Positions 16,801 through 21,951 of a stretch of 21,951 bases of DNA are shown here, one piece after another. The position numbers and the translations under genes were made by a program. Position 1 is the first letter of the stretch; every line of letters begins with the position of its first letter. The stretch is from the NCBI GenBank assembly GCA_019637585.1, contig JAHBVL010000022.1, forward strand, positions 1 to 21,951, written 5' to 3'. The stretch comes from Thermomicrobiales bacterium. Lineage in GTDB: Bacteria > Chloroflexota > Chloroflexia > Thermomicrobiales > UBA6265. The notes below the pieces were generated by a model, which saw only the letters and a list, made by a program, of their open reading frames with translations, searched no databases and was not told the origin of the DNA.

Positions 16801-19800
16801 CACGGGTGCGATCACGGTTTCCAACGTTCCCGCCGGTCCGGCCGAAGTCGTGGAATCGACGGTTCCCGCCGGTTATGCCGGAAGTGACGCTCAGACTATC
16901 GAGGTTCCGGTTGGGGAGACCGCTTCGGCGACCTTCGTCAACACCCGGATTCTCAGTTCCGTGTCGATCACCAAGACCGACGGGGACGGCAACCCGTTGC
17001 CTGGCGCTTGCTTCACGGTAGGCGGCCTGGCCGAAGTCTGCGATGACGGCGACGGCGATCTCAACGGCGACTCCGGTGTCATCGAAATCGAGAATGTGCC
17101 AGTGGGTTCGGTGACCGTTGTCGAGTCGACCACGCCGAACGGGTATGTTCCCGCCGGAGACCAGACGATCGACGTCGTCGAAGGCGAAACCGCCGCTGTG
17201 ACCTTCGTCAATGAGCGGAGCACCGGTTCGCTGGTGATCACCAAGACTGATGCTGAAGGCGAAGCACTGGCGGGAGCCTGTTTCACCGTCGGGGGGCAGG
17301 AGGTCTGCGACGACGCCGAAGGAGACGCCAATGGCGAACCGGGCATTGTCCAGATCGACGACATCGCCACCGGCTCGATCGAAGTGGCCGAAACGACCGT
17401 TCCAGATGGATACAACGGCGCCGCTCCGCAGACGGTCGAGATCGCTGGCGGCGAGCAAGCGACACTGACTTTCGTCAACCAGCGGAGCACCGGTTCGCTG
17501 GTGATCACCAAGACCGATGCCGACGGCGAAGCGCTGGCGGGAGCCTGCTTCACCGTCGGTGGGCAGGAGGTCTGTGACGATGCCGAGGGAGACGCCAATG
17601 GCGAACCGGGCATTGTCCAGATCGATGACATCCCGACTGGCTCGGTCGATGTAGCCGAGACGACGGTGCCGGATGGATACAACGGCGGTGCTCCGCAGAC
17701 GGTCGAGATCGCCGGCGGCGAGCAAGCGACGCTGACCTTCGTCAACGAACGGAACACCGGTTCGCTGGTGATCACCAAGACCGATGCAGACGGCGAGGCG
17801 CTGGCGGGAGCCTGCTTCACCGTTGGGGGGCAAGAGGTCTGCGACGACGGCGAAGGGGACGCCAATGGCGAACCCGGCGTCATTCAGATCGATGACATCC
17901 CCACGGGGGCGGTGGAAGTCGCCGAGTCGAGCGCTCCGGATGGATATGACATCGCTGCTCCACAAACCGCTGATATTCGCGGTGGCGAGCAAGCGGAGCT
18001 GACCTTTGCCGATCAGCGCAGCACCGGCACGATCGTCATCAACAAGAATGGCGAAGATGGCGAGTCGCTGGGCGGCGCCTGCTTTGCCATCGGCGAAATC
18101 GCGGTCTGCGACAACGGCGATGGCGATGCGAACGACGCCGATGGCGTGATCGAGATCGCGGGTATCCCAACCGGCACGGTCGACATCGTCGAAACCACCG
18201 CGCCTGAGGGGTATGCCACGGCAGCGCCGCAGAGCGTCGATGTGCGCAGCGGCGAGAGCGCCACGGTCACGATTGCCAACACCCTCCTCGCGGGCAGCGT
18301 CCAGATTCTGAAAACCGACGAGGCTGGCGAGCCGCTGGCCGGCTCCTGCTTCCTGGTCGACGGCCGCGAGATTTGCGACAACGGCGACAGCGACGAGAGC
18401 GATGTCGAGGGGACCATTCTGGTCAGCGAGATCGCCATCGGCCCGATCGTCGTGTCCGAAACAGAAGCTCCGGAGGGGTACTCACTGGCCGCCGAGGCGA
18501 AGACCGTGGAGATCGCCGCCGATGCGGTGGTCGACGTGACGTTCGTCAATGCCGTGGCGGTGGGCATCGTCAGCATCAGCAAGACCGACGAAGAAGGGGA
18601 GCCACTGGCTGGCGCCTGCTTCACCGTGGGCGAGTCTGAGGTCTGCGACAACCAGGATGGCGACGCGAACCCCGCCGACGGCACGATCGACGTTGAGAAC
18701 GTCCCGGTCGGGACGGTCGAGATCGCCGAAACAGTCGCGCCGGCGAACTACGACGCCGCGGCCGAGCCGCAGAGCGTCGAGGTGCGGGAAGGCGAAACGG
18801 CTACCGCGACCTTCGTCAACATTCTGTCGGTCGGCGGCATTGCCATCTCCAAGACTGATCCCGAGGGCAACCCATTGGGTGGCGCCTGCTTTACGCTCGA
18901 CGAGAGTCAGACCGTTTGCGACAACGGTGACGGAGACGCCAATCCGGACGAGGGCGAGATCGAAATCGTCAACGTGCCGGTCGGCGAGCACGCTCTGCAG
19001 GAGACACAGTCTCCCGAGGGCTATGTCGGATCTCCCGAAGTCCTGACTGTCGACGTGACTCGTGGTGAAACAGCGACGCTCGCCATCGAGAATCAACTGG
19101 CGGTCGGTGCGATCAGTATCCGAACCACCTCCGACGACACCGGTGAGCTGCTGGGCGGCGCCTGCTTCGCCATCAACGATGGCGCTCCCGTTTGCGACAA
19201 CGCCGAGGGCGATCAGGACGACACGGCGGGCGTTGTTGTCGTGACCGTGCCGGTTGGCGAGCACACCGTCACTGAAACCCAGGCGCCCGAGGGGTACGAC
19301 GGCGTTCTGGAACCGGTAACGGTGACGGTCGGCTTTGCCGAAGCCGTCGAAGTGCCTTTCGTCAACACGCGGTTCACCGGAACGCTGCGCATCGCCAAGA
19401 CCGACAACACCACCGGCGAGTCGCTGGCGGGCGCCTGCTTCTCGCTCGAAGGCGAAACGTCCTACGGTCCGGTGTGCGACAACGGTGATGGCGACGCCGA
19501 TCCGGCGGAGGGCATCATTGCCATCCAGGGTATCGAGCCGGACGTCTACGCCGTCACGGAAACCACGACGCCGGACGGTTTCGAGGAGCCGGGTGGTCCG
19601 GTTGCCGAGAATCTGATCATCAGTGGCGGCGCGATCGTCGATCTCGACGTTCCGAACGAACCGGAAGGTGCCGGGACCCGGCCGATCCTGCCGCCGACTG
19701 GTCAGCTCGTCATCAACAAGGTCGATGACGGCGGCAACGCGCTTGCCGGAGCCTGTTTCTCCCTTTCGGGCGCGGCTGAGGTTGGTCCGGTTTGCGACAA

Positions 19801-21951
19801 CGACGCCGCCGATCTCGATCCGGCCAATGGGGTGATCTCGATCGGCGAGATTCCGACCGGCGATTACCTCTTGTCGGAGACAACTGCTCCGGCCGGTTAC
19901 ACCGGCACGGCTCCAGTCTCGGTGCAGATCACCCTCGACGAAACAGCAACGGTCGAGGTGGTCAACACCGCTGAGCTGGCGGAACCGGGCAGTCTGCGGA
20001 TTCAGACACGCGACGCGGACGGCAATCCGATTGGCGGCGCCTGCTTCACCGTCGGCACCGTTTCCCGGTGCGACAACGCGGCTGGTGATACCGATCCGGC
20101 TGCTGGCGAGATCGTGGTGAGCGGTCTTCTGGCAGGCGACTATCTGGTGACCAACACCGAGCCGCCGGCTGGTTTCGTCACTGCCGAGCCGCAAACGACG
20201 ACTGTGGACGCGGGGGCCGAGGCCACGGTCAGCTTCAGCTTCGAACTCGCGCCGGAAGAAACGGGCGGTTTGGAGTTCCAGCTTCGGGACAGCGACGGCA
20301 ATGCCGTTCCTGATGCCTGCGTGACGCTCAGCGAAGTCAGCAACGATTCCGCGGACCTCGTTTTCTGCGACGGTGGTGAGGAAGACGTCAACGATGAGCC
20401 TGGCGTTCTCACTGTCGAGAATCTGCCCGTGGGCACGTTCAGCGTTCGACAGCTGCCAGCCTCCGACGAAGGAACCGGCGGTGAGGACGAGTCGGTCGCT
20501 GCGGCCGGCGCCATGCAGATCCTGCCCGAGAAAACGGTTCAGGTGAAACCGGGTCAGACGATCGTGGTGGTCATCATCATCGTGATCGAACCACCGCAGG
20601 CCGGCGGTATCGATATCGTCAAGCGCTCCCAGGACACCAACATCCTGCAAGGTGGCGCCTGTTTCCAGGTCACCGGCCAGGGGAATGATGTCGAGATCTG
20701 CGACAACGACGGCGTCGACACCAACCTGACGGTCGGTGTGGTTCGCTTCACCAACCTGATGCAGGGTCTCTATACGATCACCGAAACGAAGTCGCCTCCG
20801 GGCTACGATCCCGGCGGAGACAGCGAGGTCGCGGTCTTCGGTGGTGCGATCACCACCGTCACCTTCCGCAACCCGCCGACTCCTGACCCGATTGGCGATC
20901 TGACGATTCTCAAGGTCGATCCGGAAGGCGATCCCGTGGCGGGAACCTGCTTCGAGCTGCGTTCTGGCAACGATGTGATTGCCGGCCCGGTTTGCGACGA
21001 GGATGACGGTCAGAACGACGGCATCATCACCTTCACCGATGTCGAACCGGGTGACTACATCCTGCGCGAAACGCAGGCTGCTTCGAACGACTACCAGCCG
21101 ATTCCGGACCAACCGGTGACCATCGTGGCGGGCCAGAATGTGCAGCTGCCGGTGGTCAACACCCTGAAGCCGGGAAGCATCCTGATCGTCAAGTACGACG
21201 ATGAAGGCAATGGCCCCATCGGTGGAGCCTGCTTCGGGCTCGACCGGGGCAACGGCATCGAATTCGAGGTTTGCGACCAGCAGGCGGGAGACGGCGACTT
21301 GGAGGAAGGGGTCATCCTGATCGGCAGCGTGCCGCCGGGTGACTACGACCTCGTGGAAACAGCGGCGCCAGCCGGATTCGATCCTGGTCCGGCGATCCCG
21401 GTGACCGTGTCGCCTGGCACGCAGCTGCAGCTGGATGTGGAGAACACACCGGCGACGCCGCCGACAGAAACCGGCGACCTGACCATCATCAAGCGGAACA
21501 GCAAGGGCGAGCCACTGCCGGGAGCCTGTTTTGCGCTTCGCCAGGGTGCTGTGATCAGGGTGCCGCAGCGGTGTGACGGCGACGACGGCAATCTCGACGG
21601 CCGCATCTCCTTCACCGGTGTCGGCGTCGGTCAGTACGGCGTCATCGAGACGAAGAAGCCATCCGCAGACTACCAGACACCGCCGGAGAAGTTCGTCACG
21701 ATCACCAAGGATGCCCAGCTCGAGATCGTCATCGTCAATATTCTCAAGCCCGGCCACATCCAGATCTCCAAGGTGAACCAGCAAGGTCAGCCGCTGGCCA
21801 ACGCCTGCTTCAAGGTAACGCCAGGCTTCTTCGCGGCCAAGTGCACCGATGGTTCGGGGATCGTGGTCTTCGACAACCTGCCGCCTGGTGTCTACACCGT
21901 CACCGAAACGCAGGCGCCCTATGGCTATCTGACGGCTCCGCCGGTGACCAA
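10862..21951 (+). CDS. Giant secreted multi-SpaA/Cna-B repeat surface protein (partial, runs off the window)
   Basis: One uninterrupted frame of 3,696 codons reaches the window edge without a stop; the C-terminus is missing. The ATG at 10862 is chosen because GGAGG (10852-10856) lies 5 bases upstream; in-frame ATGs at 10838 and 10850 are alternatives. Residues 1-28 are basic and 29-45 hydrophobic (SLAIVTALLLLISLLAP), with a probable signal-peptidase site after SLA (52-54). Residues about 65-245 form a beta-rich N-terminal region. From about residue 248 onwards there are 37 tandem SpaA/Cna-B-like domains of about 89 residues. Each follows IxKTDxxGxPLxGACF, then CDNGDGDxNxDxG, then PxGxVxVxETxAPxGY, then QTVxVxxGExAxVxFVN. 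Lys, Glu and Asn are in the places that form the intramolecular isopeptide bond in this family, and each domain adds a Cys pair. The protein is very acidic. The likely role is a long surface fibre, adhesin or envelope protein. No sortase motif or other anchor is visible here. Confidence 0.92.
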   Translation, partial: MRGRMNHPGAIRSHQPRYARAERPSRGRSLAIVTALLLLISLLAPYATMQTSLAAPDSQDLATTSSEQQRSNTPPPLQGVFSVTVAGDVSQLIGNVALSPVGDGIWMGTAALGPGSYSYQLIVATNVGTISLGQDGLASPPANQASFTIPDQATGAVFTFNEATGAVNAGGTGFELFTDVGQFPMLPGPQGTYEIFFNSAPDVPITIQPIAFGELTGESAQTAAGDSGRIHVALNAAGQIQVAEAVQTATLDVFKTDQAGSPLGGACFTAYGGGDTVAGQACDVSDGSLDGTTRINFANGVPSGNVDIVESFTPDGDTVSDSQPFDLSSGNQQLQMVAQVPGVEAPPEEPTEEEPTGEETEEPTPIDEPTGGFTLTFFAVDLNGNALPGACFAIDGGEPVCDEDGDGSVIISNVQPGLRTLSEPQSPQGFEPYPDIQLEITRDEQFSVPHNPGVSAQIGQEEGATINIQSIDSNGNLLGGACYQFDNGASACDEDGDGVTTFANVAPGTYIATQTQTPQGFDPVQPFQFDVSGSGDIQVPHIASAVTPPEEPADEGFTVGFVSVDENQNGLPFACFSLDGGDPVCDEDGDGAVTFDNVAPGLHTLTQTQAPEGFDNVGTLDVNVDQDANFAVRHTPSAEPQEPEPTPTEEAALPGLTVGFVSVDENDNGLPGACFTLDGGDENCDDDGDAEVTFTGVQPGTHTLTQTRPPDGYQTVGTLELDLQNDGRFAVRHQPAEATEEPEEPTGDPGQIIVSTLDQDGNELPEVCYEVSGFGQLCDGDDEDRLMSQEDVPPGDYTVTLIVPEGFEAVGETTQNVTVGSGQAVQVQFQVQTATGEEPAPQGFGAISAIAVEEGFPILDACIAFDGPASGEVCDNQAGDADPTQGQVLIPDLPAGEYQVAMPNPPAGFDPAPAVAATVVDGEIAQVQLVVGGDAQAGGEESPSPDAGVLVILKTDVDGNSLPGACFQVGAASAVCDNGVGDTDGLEGVIRIEGIPPGDVGLNETAAPQGYLQAAGQIVTIQAGQETQLQVVNERIPLTVGSFRVIKREPDGSRLSGSCFALIASDGSMLGPFCDDAEGDIDDRNGVIEILDIPAGDYMVTETTVPPGYVGGVDVPMTVVPGERAEVTVMNEYATGSIMIAKVDEEGTPLGGACFQVGDQQICDNGDGDVSVEPGIIQVEGIRTGTVTVSETSAPEGFNLDGNSQTVDVVLGETATISFVNTQITGSLSINKLNENGAFLEGACFLIGDSEVCDNGDGDEDPDSGTILISGLSQGEVTVTESVAPSGYAIADDPQTVSIAGDDTVSIDFTNQVLTGSVVITKTDDSGNPLGGACFSIGGQEVCDNGAGDNNPDEGTVDVSGIPVGEVEISETAAPQGYAGSADPQTVTVGDGEAATAAFTNVRQTGTLRIEKTNEAGELLGGACFDVAGVEICDNGDGDQNGDAGVIEITGIGSGPVDVTETAAPDGYVITGTQTVDVAADDVTTVQIVNLRQTGAVEITTASASGSLLGGACYTIAGQEVCDNEDGDEDGDSGIIAVTGIPTGEVTVAQSLAPEGFAGGVEAQTVAVEADETSTASFVNGALSGTVRIEKVDENGNPVGGSCFVVGAQRVCDDDDSDQNSDPGFIELGGQPIGPVSITETVVPDGYFSDGASQSVSIVAGQTVIAVFVNPRLTGTIRIESVDESGAPLGGACFQIGDQSVCDDGEGDANGEAGVVEAVAPIGSVTVAGASAPEGYAPDSQGQTVDVTTGETTTVTMVNTRLVGGVRIEKSDQNGEPLAGACFSIGGTEVCDNAEGDANGDDGIVEITGIPTGSVDIVETVAPEGYVTAGGQTVQISAGEVVTVPFTNIRLVGTVLIQKTDENGDPLAGSCFSVGGVEVCDNGEGDLNPDDGVIEVGSVPTGTVEVTETVAPDGFTLAASVQVIVESNQTAEVPVSNVRAVGTVTITKTDQDGNPLEGACFTIGGGDPVCDNGDGDENPDTGAITVSNVPAGPAEVVESTVPAGYAGSDAQTIEVPVGETASATFVNTRILSSVSITKTDGDGNPLPGACFTVGGLAEVCDDGDGDLNGDSGVIEIENVPVGSVTVVESTTPNGYVPAGDQTIDVVEGETAAVTFVNERSTGSLVITKTDAEGEALAGACFTVGGQEVCDDAEGDANGEPGIVQIDDIATGSIEVAETTVPDGYNGAAPQTVEIAGGEQATLTFVNQRSTGSLVITKTDADGEALAGACFTVGGQEVCDDAEGDANGEPGIVQIDDIPTGSVDVAETTVPDGYNGGAPQTVEIAGGEQATLTFVNERNTGSLVITKTDADGEALAGACFTVGGQEVCDDGEGDANGEPGVIQIDDIPTGAVEVAESSAPDGYDIAAPQTADIRGGEQAELTFADQRSTGTIVINKNGEDGESLGGACFAIGEIAVCDNGDGDANDADGVIEIAGIPTGTVDIVETTAPEGYATAAPQSVDVRSGESATVTIANTLLAGSVQILKTDEAGEPLAGSCFLVDGREICDNGDSDESDVEGTILVSEIAIGPIVVSETEAPEGYSLAAEAKTVEIAADAVVDVTFVNAVAVGIVSISKTDEEGEPLAGACFTVGESEVCDNQDGDANPADGTIDVENVPVGTVEIAETVAPANYDAAAEPQSVEVREGETATATFVNILSVGGIAISKTDPEGNPLGGACFTLDESQTVCDNGDGDANPDEGEIEIVNVPVGEHALQETQSPEGYVGSPEVLTVDVTRGETATLAIENQLAVGAISIRTTSDDTGELLGGACFAINDGAPVCDNAEGDQDDTAGVVVVTVPVGEHTVTETQAPEGYDGVLEPVTVTVGFAEAVEVPFVNTRFTGTLRIAKTDNTTGESLAGACFSLEGETSYGPVCDNGDGDADPAEGIIAIQGIEPDVYAVTETTTPDGFEEPGGPVAENLIISGGAIVDLDVPNEPEGAGTRPILPPTGQLVINKVDDGGNALAGACFSLSGAAEVGPVCDNDAADLDPANGVISIGEIPTGDYLLSETTAPAGYTGTAPVSVQITLDETATVEVVNTAELAEPGSLRIQTRDADGNPIGGACFTVGTVSRCDNAAGDTDPAAGEIVVSGLLAGDYLVTNTEPPAGFVTAEPQTTTVDAGAEATVSFSFELAPEETGGLEFQLRDSDGNAVPDACVTLSEVSNDSADLVFCDGGEEDVNDEPGVLTVENLPVGTFSVRQLPASDEGTGGEDESVAAAGAMQILPEKTVQVKPGQTIVVVIIIVIEPPQAGGIDIVKRSQDTNILQGGACFQVTGQGNDVEICDNDGVDTNLTVGVVRFTNLMQGLYTITETKSPPGYDPGGDSEVAVFGGAITTVTFRNPPTPDPIGDLTILKVDPEGDPVAGTCFELRSGNDVIAGPVCDEDDGQNDGIITFTDVEPGDYILRETQAASNDYQPIPDQPVTIVAGQNVQLPVVNTLKPGSILIVKYDDEGNGPIGGACFGLDRGNGIEFEVCDQQAGDGDLEEGVILIGSVPPGDYDLVETAAPAGFDPGPAIPVTVSPGTQLQLDVENTPATPPTETGDLTIIKRNSKGEPLPGACFALRQGAVIRVPQRCDGDDGNLDGRISFTGVGVGQYGVIETKKPSADYQTPPEKFVTITKDAQLEIVIVNILKPGHIQISKVNQQGQPLANACFKVTPGFFAAKCTDGSGIVVFDNLPPGVYTVTETQAPYGYLTAPPVT
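11054..11602 (+). other. N-terminal beta-rich region of the giant protein (weakly X25/pullulanase-like)
   Basis: Residues about 65-247 precede the repeats. The stretch GDGIWMGTAALGPGSYSYQL, then ISLGQDGLASPPANQASFTI and GAVFTFNEATGAVN, is reminiscent of the X25-type beta-sandwich in pullulanases (G-x-YEYK...W...G...FTVP...VTFxYD). It is followed by a second beta-rich segment with a similar GTYEIFF pattern. It contains no cysteine. The fold assignment is weak pattern resemblance. A role as a ligand-binding tip distal to the stalk would fit the layout. Confidence 0.3.
11603..14269 (+). repeat. N-terminal repeat block: 9 divergent SpaA-like domains with Pro/Glu linkers
   Basis: Domains numbered R0-R8 here. 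They vary in length and several are separated by acidic Pro/Thr/Glu linkers, e.g. PEEPTEEEPTGEETEEPTP after R0 and EEPEEPTGDPG after R4. R1-R4 have a short acidic loop (CDEDGDG-like), and R1-R6 lack the isopeptide Lys, the ETxAP-type Glu (R2-R4 have Gln) and the last-strand Asn. R7 and R8 return to the Lys/Glu/Asn pattern. All nine keep both cysteines. The linkers resemble flexible or wall-spanning spacers. Confidence 0.85.
14270..19381 (+). repeat. Central repeat block: 19 regular SpaA-like domains without linkers
   Basis: Domains R9-R27, 5,112 bases, averaging about 269 bases each (88-91 residues). Adjacent domains are joined directly by a ...FVNxRxTG turn. The acidic loop CDNGDGDxNxDxG is best conserved here. 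Only R13, R15 and R27 lack the isopeptide Lys. R20-R22 have an exact 267-base period. The regular, linker-free packing suggests a rigid rod. Confidence 0.9.
17228..18028 (+). repeat. Three most similar tandem domains (R20-R22), 267-base period
   Basis: The copies lie at 17228-17494, 17495-17761 and 17762-18028. R20 and R21 differ at about 7 of 89 residues by hand comparison, and many of their base differences are silent. They share long identical stretches such as the one encoding SLVITKTDA and GEPGIVQIDDI. They are the most recent duplication visible in the array, but the silent differences show it is not brand new. R22 has Asp in place of the last-strand Asn. Confidence 0.85.
19382..21951 (+). 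repeat. C-terminal repeat block: 9 less regular SpaA-like domains, last one cut by the window
   Basis: Domains R28-R36. Linkers reappear (EPEGAGTRPILPPTG after R28, PPTPDPIG after R32, TPATPPTETG after R34). R33 and R35 have shortened loops (CDEDDGQNDG, CDGDDGNLDG), and R36 has CTDGSGIVVFDNLPPG, which is close to the plain SpaA/Cna-B consensus with an added Cys. R30 and R31 lack Lys, Glu and Asn; R31 also has an insertion and the unusual strand VVVIIIVIE. R36 is incomplete at its last strand. Confidence 0.85.

Noticed and set aside
16052-17992. 646-codon open frame on the minus strand
   Set aside because: Antisense shadow of the central repeat block; its apparent internal repeats are only the reverse translation of the sense repeats.
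14270-19381. CRISPR array or non-coding satellite because of the roughly 267-base periodicity
   Set aside because: The period is a multiple of three, the reading frame is kept throughout, and differences between units are often silent, all as expected for protein domains.
18482-21784. 1,100-codon open frame on the minus strand
   Set aside because: It lies wholly opposite the giant repeat gene. The reading is a shadow of GC-rich, Asp/Gly/Glu-biased codons that rarely give reverse-strand stops; it has no ribosome-binding site or recognisable domain, while the plus frame has clear domains.
21781-21951. Sortase LPXTG signal or other C-terminal anchor
   Set aside because: The protein is still within a repeat domain at the window edge; no anchor motif is seen, and its presence outside cannot be judged.

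Overview
The window is GC-rich bacterial DNA with dense, mostly monocistronic genes, frequent GTG/TTG starts, Tat-type substrate-binding lipoprotein-like proteins, an LLM flavin oxidoreductase and short extragenic palindromes. Together these suggest a member of the Chloroflexota, probably class Thermomicrobia or a relative. This is inference from gene style; there is no rRNA or marker gene to confirm it.

Left part (about 1-10,600) is an ordinary catabolic/transport neighbourhood. In order it holds an SDR oxidoreductase (-), a SnoaL-like ester cyclase (+), an orphan peptide-type ABC substrate-binding protein with a Tat signal (-), a D-threonine aldolase/D-serine dehydratase-like PLP enzyme followed closely by an alpha/beta hydrolase (+), a GlpD-type glycerol-3-phosphate dehydrogenase (-), a second SDR (+), an orphan PotD-like substrate-binding protein (+), a small unknown protein (+) and an LLM-class flavin-dependent oxidoreductase (+). 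Neither binding protein has permease or ATPase genes beside it. The intergenic gaps hold a strong bidirectional terminator hairpin (1377-1404), a pair of inverted GTAG-headed REP-like palindromes (5208-5373), and a palindromic TGCATAGT-rich element (7899-8032) that supplies the stop codon of one gene and the start codon of the next.

Right part (10,590-21,951) is dominated by one gigantic secreted protein on the + strand. It starts at 10862, stays in one uninterrupted frame to the last base, and is still open at the window edge (at least 3,696 residues). It has a signal peptide, an N-terminal beta-rich region and 37 tandem SpaA/Cna-B-like (prealbumin-like fold) domains, the last cut by the window edge. 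Every domain has exactly two cysteines (GACF ... CDN), so a disulfide per domain is likely. Most domains also carry an acidic loop of the form CDNGDGDxNxDxG that resembles a calcium-binding loop. Twenty-six domains keep the Lys and Glu of the Cna-B intramolecular isopeptide bond. In ten of the eleven domains without the Lys, the Glu is also absent from its usual place, while the cysteine pair is never lost.

This points to a very long, chemically stapled surface fibre or adhesin and is the most interesting object in the window. Its leader has a good sigma70-like promoter (TTCACC-17-TATGAT), several hairpins and a possible small upstream ORF. The C-terminal anchor lies outside the window, so the mode of surface attachment is unknown.
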